Of a stretch of 33,388 nucleotides of DNA, positions 18,707 through 27,019 are shown in pieces. Position numbers and translations under genes: made by a program. The notes under the pieces were generated by a model. That model was given only the letters and a program-made list of their open reading frames with translations. It was not told the DNA's origin and did not search any database. Position 1 is the stretch's first letter, and each line of letters opens with the position of its first letter. This stretch comes from Lachnospiraceae bacterium (GTDB lineage: Bacteria > Bacillota > Clostridia > Lachnospirales > Lachnospiraceae): contig JALELK010000004.1 of assembly GCA_022768745.1 (NCBI GenBank), forward strand, positions 1 to 33,388, read 5' to 3'.

Positions 18707-19527
18707 TAGATATCTCTCTTGCTCACACCCCGGTCCTTTGCCACCGCTTTCATAGCGTCCTTTTTCGACAGATTCTGCTGCAGATACATTTCCATATGCT
18801 CCTCTATGGAAATGTTTTCCCAGCGGCTTTTCTGCTCTTCCATCACCTGGGCCTTGGACTTACCGGCAATCACCAGCACATATTCCCCCTTTGGGTCGTG
18901 CTCCTGATAATAAGCAATCGCCTCCTGCAAGGTGGTTTTTTGCTTTTCCTCGTATTTTTTTGTAAGTTCCCGGCAAAGGGTAATCTCCCGATTGCCCAAA
19001 ACATCCTGCAATTCCGATAACGTGGCTTTTAAATGATGGGGAGATTCATACACAACCATTGTCCGCGTCTCCTCCGTCATCTCCTGAAGTACCCGGTTTC
19101 TCTCCTTTTTGTCCTTTGGAAGGAATGCCTCAAAGCTAAATCGTCTGCAGGATTGTCCGGAACTGGTAATCGCCGTAATACAGGCTGCTGCCCCCGGAAT
19201 TGTGCGAACCTCAATCCCCTCTTCATAGCACATTGCCACCAACTCTTCCCCCGGATCGGAAATCCCCGGTGTCCCTGCATCAGTAATCACCGCAATGTCC
19301 TTCCCTGCCAAGAGCTGTTCTATCAGCTTCTTCGCCTTTTCTATCTTATTGAATTCATGGTAGCTAGTCATAGGTGTGTTGATTTCAAAATGATTTAACA
19401 GCTTCAGGGAATTTCTAGTGTCCTCTGCGGCAATCAAATCCACTTCCTTTAAAATACGCACACATCGATAGGTCATATCTTCCAGATTTCCGATGGGTGT
19501 AGCGCAAAGATATAGTATTCCTGCCAT
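18685..19527 (-). CDS. rsmI: 16S rRNA (cytidine(1402)-2'-O)-methyltransferase
   Basis: A 280-residue tetrapyrrole-methylase-fold enzyme that methylates the ribose of C1402 in 16S rRNA with SAM. Family marks are LCATPIGNLEDMTYR at the N-terminus, AEDTRNSLKLL, and TDAGTPGISDPGEELV (about residues 82-97). The C-terminus has the usual short helical extension. It is last in the trmN6-ricT-holB-yaaR cluster, as in Bacillus, and follows trmN6 by 15 bases. Confidence 0.95.
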   Translation of the reverse strand: MAGILYLCATPIGNLEDMTYRCVRILKEVDLIAAEDTRNSLKLLNHFEINTPMTSYHEFNKIEKAKKLIEQLLAGKDIAVITDAGTPGISDPGEELVAMCYEEGIEVRTIPGAAACITAITSSGQSCRRFSFEAFLPKDKKERNRVLQEMTEETRTMVVYESPHHLKATLSELQDVLGNREITLCRELTKKYEEKQKTTLQEAIAYYQEHDPKGEYVLVIAGKSKAQVMEEQKSRWENISIEEHMEMYLQQNLSKKDAMKAVAKDRGVSKRDIYQALLSN

Positions 19528-19542
19528 GATAGTTCCTTTCTG

Positions 19543-20283
19543 TTAGTATCCGTAAATATCATAAATTTCCGGCATATATACCCCGGGTTCCTTGTAAACA
19601 ATCAATGGTTTTTCCACCGTAAGTCTGGATTTTCCACCTCGGAGTCCCTCAATGAGAACCATATTAGGTTCTTTATCCAAATAAGGATAAACCAGTTGCA
19701 TCCGCTTTGGTTCAATCTTGTACTGACTCATCAGAGACAAAATCTCCACCAGGCGGAAGGGTCTGTGAACAAAATAGCATCTGCCACCGGGTTTTAACAA
19801 CTTTGCGGTGGAAGAAATCACATCCTCCAAATCACAGAGAATCTCATGTCTTGCTATGGTTTTTGCATCTCCGTCATTTACAAGCCCGTGATTCTTTGTC
19901 ATATAGGGCGGATTGCTGGTAACCACATCAAAAGAAGATGCACCAAATTGTTTTGCTGCATCTTTAATATCTCCAACCTGTATTGAAATCTTGTTTTCTA
20001 AGCCATTGTACGCCACACTTCTAGCGGCCATATCAGCACTTTCCTCCTGAATTTCCAGCCCTACGAAGTGCTGTCCCCGGCTCTTTGCCTCCAGTAAAAT
20101 CGGGATAATGCCTGTTCCGGTTCCCAAATCAATCACCGTCTCCCCCGGCTTTACTTTGGCAAATCCGGAAAGAAGCACTGCATCCATACCGAAACAAAAT
20201 TTCTGAGGATTCTGAATAATCTTGTATCCGTTTCTCTGAAGATCATCCAACCGTTCCCCTGGCAATAAAAGTTCTTCCTGCAT
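19543..20283 (-). CDS. trmN6: tRNA1(Val) (adenine(37)-N6)-methyltransferase
   Basis: A 246-residue class I SAM methyltransferase. The SAM-binding motif DLGTGTGII is at 52-60, and the adenine-N6 catalytic motif NPPY at 124-127. These match the YfiC/YabB family that methylates A37 of tRNA1-Val. The N-terminal ERLDDLQRNGYKIIQNPQKFCFGMDAVLL is family-typical. Its ATG shares bases with the ricT stop (TAATG), so the genes are coupled. Confidence 0.93.
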   Translation of the reverse strand: MQEELLLPGERLDDLQRNGYKIIQNPQKFCFGMDAVLLSGFAKVKPGETVIDLGTGTGIIPILLEAKSRGQHFVGLEIQEESADMAARSVAYNGLENKISIQVGDIKDAAKQFGASSFDVVTSNPPYMTKNHGLVNDGDAKTIARHEILCDLEDVISSTAKLLKPGGRCYFVHRPFRLVEILSLMSQYKIEPKRMQLVYPYLDKEPNMVLIEGLRGGKSRLTVEKPLIVYKEPGVYMPEIYDIYGY

Positions 20284-21161
20284 TATTTGTTATCCTCTAA
20301 TTTTGCCAGTTCTTTTAATTCTTCCTTTGTCACCTTAACGTTTTTGCGCTTTGGTTTAAACTGCAACTCTGACACCGGATATTCTCTCTCCTCTTTGGTG
20401 TCGTTCTGTTCCACCACAACCTTTACCAACTGGCGCAAAACATTAACAGACTTAACCTGACCCTTGAGTCCTTCCGGCGTTTTCACAAAATCATTGATCC
20501 CCGGCAACTGGCTGTTTAAATATTCATAGGTTTCCTGCTCATTTTTTAAACAACACATCAAACGTCCGCAGACTCCCGAAATCTTTGTAGGATTCAAAGA
20601 CAAATTCTGCTCCTTTGCCATCTTAATGGAAACAGGAACAAAATCCGTAAGATACGTGGTACAGCAAAGAGGACGACCGCAAATGCCGATGCCTCCTAAG
20701 GTCTTGGTCTCATCTCTCACACCAATCTGTCTCAATTCGATTCTCGTACGGAAAACTGCCGCCAAATCCTTTACCAATTCTCTGAAGTCAATTCTTCCGT
20801 CTGCTGTGAAGTAAAACAAAAGCTTGTTATTATCAAAGGTGTACTCCGCATCCACCAGCTTCATCTCCAGATTATGTTTTTTAATCTTTTCCTGACAGAT
20901 TTTGAAAGCTTCCTTTTCTTTTTCTTTATTCTTTTCCACTTGTTTTAAATCATCCTCAGTGGCCAGACGCTGTACTTCCTTCAAAGGTTGTACCACCTCA
21001 TCATCGGAAACCTCCTTTGGTCCCACGGCAACACTACCTAGCTCTACACCTCTCGCGGTTTCAACAATGACTTTATCTCCCACCTTAATTTCAAAGTCCT
21101 TTGGACTAAAGTAGTAAATCTTTCCTGCTGTACAAAAACGAACACCAATAATTTTTATCAT
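20283..21161 (-). CDS. ricT: PSP1-domain protein RicT (YaaT)
   Basis: A 292-residue PSP1-domain protein. In Bacillus subtilis RicT forms a complex with RicA and RicF that carries iron-sulfur clusters, promotes mRNA processing by RNase Y and affects sporulation and competence. The conserved cysteines are present: C161, C166-C167, C198 and C203-C204, in CGRPLCC and CGRLMCC. A charged helical stretch lies at 60-100. Its start overlaps the holB stop by 4 bases. RicA and RicF are not seen here. Confidence 0.93.
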   Translation of the reverse strand: MIKIIGVRFCTAGKIYYFSPKDFEIKVGDKVIVETARGVELGSVAVGPKEVSDDEVVQPLKEVQRLATEDDLKQVEKNKEKEKEAFKICQEKIKKHNLEMKLVDAEYTFDNNKLLFYFTADGRIDFRELVKDLAAVFRTRIELRQIGVRDETKTLGGIGICGRPLCCTTYLTDFVPVSIKMAKEQNLSLNPTKISGVCGRLMCCLKNEQETYEYLNSQLPGINDFVKTPEGLKGQVKSVNVLRQLVKVVVEQNDTKEEREYPVSELQFKPKRKNVKVTKEELKELAKLEDNK

Positions 21162-22147
21162 CCTATATTCTCCTTTACGGTTAAAAGCAATAACTCCACA
21201 GCCAGATTGTAATTTCCGTTGGCCGCAATCCTGCGCTTTGCAGTGGCTATCCCTTTAAAGATTTTTTCCATTCCGGAAAAAGAGGCACTTTGTGCCTGCT
21301 TCTTTATAATCATAATTTCCTCCCGGAAAATCATCTTTTTCGATTCCCCGGTCGATTTATATAATAACACATCTCTAAACCAGATGTTCATTAAATCCAA
21401 ATATTCTTGTATCTGAGGCTTGTATTCTTCCATCTCTTTCATGGTCTGGGAGATTTCAAATAAATCCATGGTCTCGATACGTCTGAGCATCCCCACCATC
21501 TGATTCTTCATCTCATTGAATCCCTCAGAAGATGCCAGTTTTATGGCTTTTCCCAAGTTTCCTTGGGCAAATGCACCACAGATTTCCGCCTGATAATCCG
21601 GAATCCTGTAGTTTTCCATCAGTTCTTTGATGATGGTTTCTTTGTCCACTGCATTTAATTCCAGTGTGACACATCTGGACAAGATAGTCTGCAAAAATCC
21701 TGCCGCATTTGTGGTCAACAACATAATTATCGCATATTCTGGTGGTTCTTCGATGGTTTTTAGCAAGGCGTTCTGGGCCTGCTTATTCATCTTTTCCGCC
21801 TCGTCCACAATGTAGATTTTGTAATCGCTGGCATAAGGCTTTATCACCACATCATTGTTTATCTGTTGTCGGATGTCTTCCACGGAAATCGCCGCCTTTT
21901 CATGGGTCACATACCGGATATCCGGATGATTATGCCCTAAAGCCTGCTTACAGGAGTGACACTCTCCACAGGCATCTTCCCCGTGATTCTCACAGAGAAG
22001 GGTAGCTGCAAAGGCCTCCGCCAACATCATTTTCCCTGCCTCCTTCTCCCCACTTATAATGTAGGCGTGGGAAACTTTTCCCTGAGAAATTGCATTCTGC
22101 AAATGATGTTTTATTTCCTGTTGTCCGCGTATTTCTGCAAATTTCAT
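21158..22147 (-). CDS. holB: DNA polymerase III subunit delta'
   Basis: A 329-residue clamp-loader subunit. The AAA+ domain has a Walker A position that reads GEKEAGKMM and is degenerate, as expected since delta' does not hydrolyse ATP. A four-cysteine zinc module (CENHGEDACGECHSC, about residues 52-66) and the SRC motif (LSRCVTLEL, about 156) are present. The context matches Bacillus: yaaR upstream and ricT overlapping downstream. Confidence 0.94.
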   Translation of the reverse strand: MKFAEIRGQQEIKHHLQNAISQGKVSHAYIISGEKEAGKMMLAEAFAATLLCENHGEDACGECHSCKQALGHNHPDIRYVTHEKAAISVEDIRQQINNDVVIKPYASDYKIYIVDEAEKMNKQAQNALLKTIEEPPEYAIIMLLTTNAAGFLQTILSRCVTLELNAVDKETIIKELMENYRIPDYQAEICGAFAQGNLGKAIKLASSEGFNEMKNQMVGMLRRIETMDLFEISQTMKEMEEYKPQIQEYLDLMNIWFRDVLLYKSTGESKKMIFREEIMIIKKQAQSASFSGMEKIFKGIATAKRRIAANGNYNLAVELLLLTVKENIG

Positions 22148-22157
22148 TTTGTTCTCC

Positions 22158-22598
22158 CTAGGTGGAAATATCCAACAATAAACCTCTTATCTCATCCACC
22201 TTTCCAAGAATGGCCAGATGATCCTTTTCGTCCTTTACCAGCTCGCCTGCCAAATCATCCAGATTCTTGTCCACTAATTTCACAATTCCATAAACCCGGT
22301 GTCTTCCTCTCCGGTCCAGAAAATTTTCTCTGGAAAACTTATGAGAGCGATTCACCACCTCATTTAAAAAATCCTTGACCAAAGAGCGATACCGCTTCAT
22401 ATCCCGCACATCCATATGCTCGCTGATTTTCTTTCCCTGTTCTGTAATGTCATTCATCAAGCCGGAGAGCTTTTCCTTCAACTCCGCATCATCAATGGCA
22501 CTGGCCAAGGTAAATTTAAAACTGTCGTCCGTTTGTTTTACGGTATTTGTCTCCGTGGTCTGGGAAACACCGGAAACCTCATTTACTCTCATATCCAT
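22158..22598 (-). CDS. yaaR: YaaR-like (DUF327) protein
   Basis: A 146-residue, mostly helical, charged protein. The ATG is followed by a second ATG two codons later; either could be used, and the ribosome site is weak. DUF327/YaaR proteins are of unknown function and are found next to holB in many Firmicutes, as here. The pattern [35 protein letters not shown] matches the family. It lies between the kinase-like gene (18-base gap) and holB (10-base gap). Confidence 0.85.
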   Translation of the reverse strand: MDMRVNEVSGVSQTTETNTVKQTDDSFKFTLASAIDDAELKEKLSGLMNDITEQGKKISEHMDVRDMKRYRSLVKDFLNEVVNRSHKFSRENFLDRRGRHRVYGIVKLVDKNLDDLAGELVKDEKDHLAILGKVDEIRGLLLDIST

Positions 22599-22616
22599 AA
22601 ATACAACCTGTCCCTT

Positions 22617-23204
22617 TTAAATCAATGACTTTATGTAGGATGCTACTATTTCTTCGGTTTTATCAATACACTCATTGTAAAAAATATGTCCGATGGCTGC
22701 CTCTTTTATCTTTTCCGGAGAAAAGTCTTTTGCATCTGCCAAAAACCGACGACACATCTCCTCATACTTGGGATTTTCCTGTGCCATCTCCCTTTGAAGC
22801 GCCCTCTGCAACCGAATGCCGTCTTCCACTTCTATATATATCGGCACCACCACATCTCCGCTGAAGTAGTCCCGGATAGCCAGATAGGACTCTATGGTTC
22901 CAATGATTAAATAATCATGGTGTTCCAAATCAATCTGTCCGTCATCCACTGTAAAATAATCCCACACCCCATGGCAGGTATGATAGCTTCGGATTTCCAC
23001 CACCTTGCCCTCTGCCAGCAGGGCACCCTTTTCTTTCTGTGTACAAAAATGGTATTCTATTCCGTCAATTTCTCCGGCACGAATAGGTCTGGTAGTGTAA
23101 GACACAATCTGCTGAAGCTTTAAATCTTCCCGATCTAAAAGTCTTTGATAAAGAGTATCCTTTCCCGTGGAACTCTTCCCCATAATGCAAAATATCTTTC
23201 CCAT
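22617..23204 (-). CDS. Guanylate-kinase-like protein
   Basis: A 195-residue P-loop kinase. The P-loop is GKSSTGKDT at 9-17, and the GMP-binding stretch VSYTTRPIRAGEIDGIEYHF, about 34-53, is that of guanylate kinase. At this place Bacillus has thymidylate kinase (tmk), but the sequence is guanylate-kinase type. It may be a second GMP kinase or a paralogue with another substrate; whether the essential gmk exists elsewhere cannot be told. A promoter (23250-23278) lies upstream, so it probably heads an operon through rsmI. Confidence 0.85.
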   Translation of the reverse strand: MGKIFCIMGKSSTGKDTLYQRLLDREDLKLQQIVSYTTRPIRAGEIDGIEYHFCTQKEKGALLAEGKVVEIRSYHTCHGVWDYFTVDDGQIDLEHHDYLIIGTIESYLAIRDYFSGDVVVPIYIEVEDGIRLQRALQREMAQENPKYEEMCRRFLADAKDFSPEKIKEAAIGHIFYNECIDKTEEIVASYIKSLI

Positions 23205-23249
23205 AAATTCTCCTAACTGATGCCAATTTCTTTTTGCATCGGTTCTTTT

Positions 23250-23278
23250 AGTATAATATAGTGCCCACTAATTGACAA
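23250..23278 (-). promoter_or_regulatory. Sigma-A promoter for the kinase-to-rsmI operon
   Basis: TTGTCA (23278-23273), 17 bases, TATACT (23255-23250) on the minus strand. The -35 overlaps the final codons of the upstream decarboxylase gene. Confidence 0.6.
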
Positions 23279-24659
23279 TGACAGACACCGCTTCCCTTCC
23301 ATCCTTTTGCAGCTCCAGTCCGTTTATGGTCAGCCCTGCTTCCCTTGCCTGCAAAATCATCTGAATCATTTCCTTTTCAATGATTTCTCCGGGAACCAAA
23401 AGAGGCACTGCCGGTGGATAAATGGAAATCATTCCTCCGGCAATTTTTCCCACCGCCTCACAAACCGGGCATAATACTCTTGGTTGTTCTGCCGCTGTAA
23501 ACAGCTCTTCTCTCTTTTCACCAATATGGTAACAATCTCCCAGAGCTACCAATGCTCCCTCTCTCTTTTGACAGGTGGCATCGATTTCGAACAGGGCATT
23601 TTTTAAACGAGAAAATCCTCCCTCCGTATCCATTACACTGGTCATCGCCAATGCATAGTAAAAGGATGCCATCTCCAGTTCTATGCCATAGGATTCTCTC
23701 AGTCGCTGTTGCAACTGATATCCGCTGATGTTTGCCTTTGTTGTGTCCAGCACCAGTTTCCCCGGGTCCTGCCCCTTTTTACACTCCACTTTGATATGCT
23801 TTAGTTTTTCACAGTCCTCATAAAAACTCTCCAGATTGTTTTTATAAACATCAAACTCCGATTCCCCCTGTTCCAAAAATCCGATGCACCGGGCAATGGA
23901 ATACATAAGCACATAGGACGGAGAACTGCTCTGGAACATTGCTTCGTATTTTTTCACCTTCCAGGATTCTACCTCTGCATCTTTGTTAATATGAAGTACC
24001 GCAGTTTGAGTCATAGAAGGCAATGTTTTGTGAAGGCTCATAATCACCATATCGGCTCCCAGCTCCAGAGGAGACTTGGGAAAATAGGGATGAAATCCCA
24101 AGTGTGCTCCATGGGCCCCGTCCACAATCAGTAGCATTCCGTTTTTATGTGCCAGTTCAGCCACAGCTTCCACCGGCTCCATCATTCCCTCATATGTGGG
24201 GGATGTGATTACCACCGCCTTTGCCTTTGGGTGCAGACGAATCGCCCTTTCGTATTCTTCCATAGGCGTTCCTGTCACCATTCCCTTTTCATCCACTTCC
24301 GGCTTTGTGTACCAGACCTTTAAACGTCGCAACTCAGCAGCGTGATATACACTTTTGTGACAATTCCGCCCTATGATAATTTCATCTCCCCAGTCTGTGG
24401 CAGAGAAAATCGCCGTCAAATTACCGCTGGTGGATCCATTCACCAAAAGAAAACTCTCCCCGCTGTGATAAAGCCTCTCTATGCGCTTTGTCATTTCCAG
24501 AAGAATCCCCTCCGGTTCATGAAGATTGTCAAATCCCTCTATCTCCGTAATATCCACCTGATATGGGTCAACTCCGAAGTTCATATGCCGCTTGTGTCCC
24601 GGCATATGGAAGGGATATACATTTTCTCTTGTATAATTTTTTAACGCATCATCTAACAT
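23268..24659 (-). CDS. Orn/Lys/Arg decarboxylase-family PLP enzyme (YaaO-like)
   Basis: A 463-residue fold-type I PLP enzyme of the short Orn/Lys/Arg decarboxylase class (YaaO/SpeA-like). The PLP lysine is Lys211 in SLHKTLPSMTQTA, with the upstream DGAHGAHLGF (180-189). The GHKRHMNFG near residue 21 is family-typical. It probably decarboxylates a basic amino acid to a polyamine precursor; the exact substrate is not determined. It heads the cluster that includes yaaR, holB and rsmI, as yaaO does in Bacillus. An AAAGGA site precedes the ATG. Confidence 0.9.
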   Translation of the reverse strand: MLDDALKNYTRENVYPFHMPGHKRHMNFGVDPYQVDITEIEGFDNLHEPEGILLEMTKRIERLYHSGESFLLVNGSTSGNLTAIFSATDWGDEIIIGRNCHKSVYHAAELRRLKVWYTKPEVDEKGMVTGTPMEEYERAIRLHPKAKAVVITSPTYEGMMEPVEAVAELAHKNGMLLIVDGAHGAHLGFHPYFPKSPLELGADMVIMSLHKTLPSMTQTAVLHINKDAEVESWKVKKYEAMFQSSSPSYVLMYSIARCIGFLEQGESEFDVYKNNLESFYEDCEKLKHIKVECKKGQDPGKLVLDTTKANISGYQLQQRLRESYGIELEMASFYYALAMTSVMDTEGGFSRLKNALFEIDATCQKREGALVALGDCYHIGEKREELFTAAEQPRVLCPVCEAVGKIAGGMISIYPPAVPLLVPGEIIEKEMIQMILQAREAGLTINGLELQKDGREAVSVIVN

Positions 24660-24727
24660 TTTTTCTTTCCTTTTTTTCCCAATAACCTTATAATATTGGA
24701 AGTTATTTTTTTATGGGAGGTAATACT

Positions 24728-25345
24728 ATGGGTCAGGCCTTAGTGATTTTATGCGGTGGCGACAGTTCCCGTATGGGGACAGACAAAGCACTTTTGCCCT
24801 TCGGCGATCAGTGCCTGTTGGAATATATGGTACATAAATTTTCTCCCCACTTTGATAAAATTTATCTCTCAGTAAAAACCAGAGGTGATTATGGTCATCT
24901 GGATTTGGATGTCACCGAAATCCCTGATATCTATCTGAATGCCGGACCTATGGGAGCCATTCTCAGTTCCCTTACTATGATTGTTGAAAAAAAAGCCGTG
25001 TTTATCTCCATCGACACGCCCTTTATACAACCGGCGCTCTGTAAAAAGCTTTACGATGCATCGGAAAACTATGATGCCTCCTGCATTGGTTTAAAAGGAC
25101 CTTTGGTGGAGTCCATCATCTCTGTTTATTCCAAATCCTGCATCCCGGCTTTTGGAAAATCCATTTTACTTGGCAACACTTCCAACAGCCAGATTCAATC
25201 CAAATGCTATATTAATACGGTTTCTATGGCTGAGGCTGCAACCTGGTCACCCTCGTCCCTAGAAGAACAACTATACCCTCTTTCTGACCGGGATTCCTAT
25301 TACTACGCCCTTCTTTATCATCTGAATAAAGAAGATTTATATTAG
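24728..25345 (+). CDS. MobA-like molybdenum cofactor guanylyltransferase
   Basis: A 205-residue nucleotidyltransferase. The NTP-binding signature LCGGDSSRMGTDKALLPFG is at about 8-26, and ISIDTPF follows near 98, as in MobA. MobA adds GMP to molybdopterin. The start is ATG 24728; an ATG five codons earlier overlaps the GGGAGG ribosome site. It stands alone on the plus strand and its end overlaps the AbiEii-like gene by 4 bases. No other molybdenum-cofactor gene is in the window, so a general nucleotidyltransferase remains possible. Confidence 0.75.
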   Translation: MGQALVILCGGDSSRMGTDKALLPFGDQCLLEYMVHKFSPHFDKIYLSVKTRGDYGHLDLDVTEIPDIYLNAGPMGAILSSLTMIVEKKAVFISIDTPFIQPALCKKLYDASENYDASCIGLKGPLVESIISVYSKSCIPAFGKSILLGNTSNSQIQSKCYINTVSMAEAATWSPSSLEEQLYPLSDRDSYYYALLYHLNKEDLY

Positions 25346-26205
25346 TCCAGAAAACGCGCAATCTCCGGCATCCAATCGGAAAAGAAGATTTCTTCCTTAC
25401 AGATTGCTTCCCATATGGGAGCCAAAAATTGTTCCAACAGAGTGAACATTTCTTCCCATCCCGGCTCACTCCTCTTTTCCTTTCGCAAAAGAACCTTCCA
25501 CTTCTTTTTCATGTAGGTATAATCTTTGTATCCCCTCCAAAGCTGATAGGGCTTTTCGTTTTTGGGAATATGCCAGGTATCACAAAGTTGTTCCAGACAA
25601 TTTTTTATCTTTCGCCCTTCCACCGGATAAGTTTTTAAAATATCAAAGGCTAACACATAGTGCTCCATTTCATTTAAAAGCTCCAAGTCTTTTAAGATGT
25701 AGGCAAAATGTTCCGCCAAAATCTGCTCCACCGGACTGAGAAACACGGTGACTGCCTTGTTATTTTCCATAAACAGCCGCATATGTTTTTCCACAGGAAA
25801 TCCAATGGACCGGCTCACCTTTGTAAACTTCACGGAAAATGGAATGTATTTCTCCTCAAGTTCTCCCCCGAAGCACAGGGTGACTTTTTGTCCATCCTGT
25901 TTTAACTCTTCCTGCTTAACCAAAAAATCCTGTTCTCCAAAATGTCTGCATATGTCCTCTCCGTACTTTTTGACAAAGTCCAATAGGTCTTTCTCCCCGC
26001 AATACTGATAAGATACACTACGCACAGAAGTCTTTTTATACACGTCCAATCCAAAATCTTCCTGATTACAGAGCCATAAATCATTACAATAGGAAGCCTC
26101 TGCTCCCATGGCAATCACGGACTCCATCACAAATCCCGAGAACACATTGGCAAAAGGAATCTCCAACTCTTCACTTTTTACTCTCAAAGCTGTTGTGTTT
26201 ACCAT
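25342..26205 (-). CDS. AbiEii/AbiGii-type nucleotidyltransferase toxin, degenerate active site
   Basis: A 287-residue protein that I place in the AbiEii toxin family. The C-terminal half, with VTVFLSPVEQILAEHFAYILKDLELLNEMEHYVLAFDIL (about 150-190), matches the family's SPEEILAEKL region. Classical AbiEii has a GG-containing motif and an S-D-D type metal site near the N-terminus. Here the corresponding region (LWLCNQEDFGLDVYKKTSVRS, about 44-64) shows neither clearly. The toxin may be inactive, or belong to a divergent subfamily. It starts 4 bases after the AbiEi-like gene, so the two are translationally linked, as in known AbiE operons. Activity cannot be judged from sequence alone. Confidence 0.7.
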   Translation of the reverse strand: MVNTTALRVKSEELEIPFANVFSGFVMESVIAMGAEASYCNDLWLCNQEDFGLDVYKKTSVRSVSYQYCGEKDLLDFVKKYGEDICRHFGEQDFLVKQEELKQDGQKVTLCFGGELEEKYIPFSVKFTKVSRSIGFPVEKHMRLFMENNKAVTVFLSPVEQILAEHFAYILKDLELLNEMEHYVLAFDILKTYPVEGRKIKNCLEQLCDTWHIPKNEKPYQLWRGYKDYTYMKKKWKVLLRKEKRSEPGWEEMFTLLEQFLAPIWEAICKEEIFFSDWMPEIARFLD

Positions 26206-26209
26206 AAAC

Positions 26210-26842
26210 CTATAACCATACCCCTATCATTGTCTGCACTTTCTTAACCACTTTTCTCTCTCTGGCATATTCCATCAGAGATGCCACATCCTTATCCTCA
26301 TCCTGTATATAGGAAAGCAATGCCGCCTTAAAATCCTCCCGGTTCATCTTTTCCTGATATTTCAAACAATCGCAGACCAATCGCTCTTTTGTGTAAATCT
26401 GCATTTTCTTCCCGGCAAGTTCTATCTCACCCACACCTAAAGAAAGTACTCCCGCCTCACAGTAATAAGGCTGCACATTTGGATAGTCCAATTTAAATCT
26501 GGATTTTGAGGTGTTTTTGCTGATGGCAATCTGCCATTGATAAGGTCGTTGTTTTAAATAACCGTAATAAAAAAGGGCTGTCTCCATAGTCAGAATTCCA
26601 TCCGGAAATAATCTCACTATCATGGCTTCCTCAGATGCCTTGTAGTATTTTGTGGTGTAATATCCGTTTTTCACTCGAATCAGATATCCCTCTTCCACAA
26701 ATTGAAGAATTCTGCGATAGTCAATTCCCAGGTCCACAATCTCTGCTGTCTGGGCCACCCCTTCCTGTCGTTCCACCAAGTCAGTAATCCGCTCCAAATC
26801 GTAAGCTTTTTTTTCGTCTCTGCTTAAATTCGTCAATTCCAT
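26210..26842 (-). CDS. AbiEi-type antitoxin and autorepressor
   Basis: A 210-residue protein with an N-terminal winged helix (VERQEGVAQTAEIVDLGIDYRRILQFVEEGYLIRVKNGYY) and a C-terminal AbiEi-type domain. Known AbiEi antitoxins bind inverted or direct repeats in their own promoter and counter AbiEii. I set the start at ATG 26842 because TAGGAG lies about 10 bases upstream, rather than an ATG seven codons earlier. Its promoter carries a series of TTGTCTT boxes. It diverges from a small regulator-like gene that shares those boxes. Confidence 0.8.
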   Translation of the reverse strand: MELTNLSRDEKKAYDLERITDLVERQEGVAQTAEIVDLGIDYRRILQFVEEGYLIRVKNGYYTTKYYKASEEAMIVRLFPDGILTMETALFYYGYLKQRPYQWQIAISKNTSKSRFKLDYPNVQPYYCEAGVLSLGVGEIELAGKKMQIYTKERLVCDCLKYQEKMNREDFKAALLSYIQDEDKDVASLMEYARERKVVKKVQTMIGVWL

Positions 26843-26883
26843 TTTTTCCACTCCTAACATCATGATGTGGTAATTCTTTTCTT

Positions 26884-26912
26884 ATTATAAAATGTTGTCT
26901 CTTCAAAGTCAA
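26884..26912 (-). promoter_or_regulatory. Sigma-A promoter of the AbiE-like operon
   Basis: TTGACT (26912-26907), 17 bases, TATAAT (26889-26884). One TTGTCT box lies in the spacer and another directly upstream of the -35, so a bound repressor would block polymerase. Confidence 0.7.
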
Positions 26913-26992
26913 TTTGTCTTTTATTTATTATCTTTGTCTTGTTTTTATAAATATTGTGTCGTATACTCAAATAAGACAAAGTATATTGTCTT
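26895..26992. promoter_or_regulatory. TTGTCTT operator array between divergent genes
   Basis: TTGTCT(C) at 26895, TTGTCTT at 26914-26920 and 26934-26940 are direct copies 19-20 bases apart, about two helical turns. A perfect palindrome AAGACAA-N6-TTGTCTT lies at 26973-26992. They cover the AbiE promoter and the start site of the divergent gene. Autoregulation by the AbiEi-type protein or by the neighbouring gene product is the likely role. Confidence 0.6.
26939..26967 (+). promoter_or_regulatory. Promoter for the divergent regulator-like gene
   Basis: TTGTTT (26939-26944), 17 bases, TATACT (26962-26967). Transcription would start near 26974, at the left edge of the AAGACAA palindrome. Confidence 0.5.
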
Positions 26993-27019
26993 TATAGTTT
27001 AAAAAGTAAAGGAGAAACT

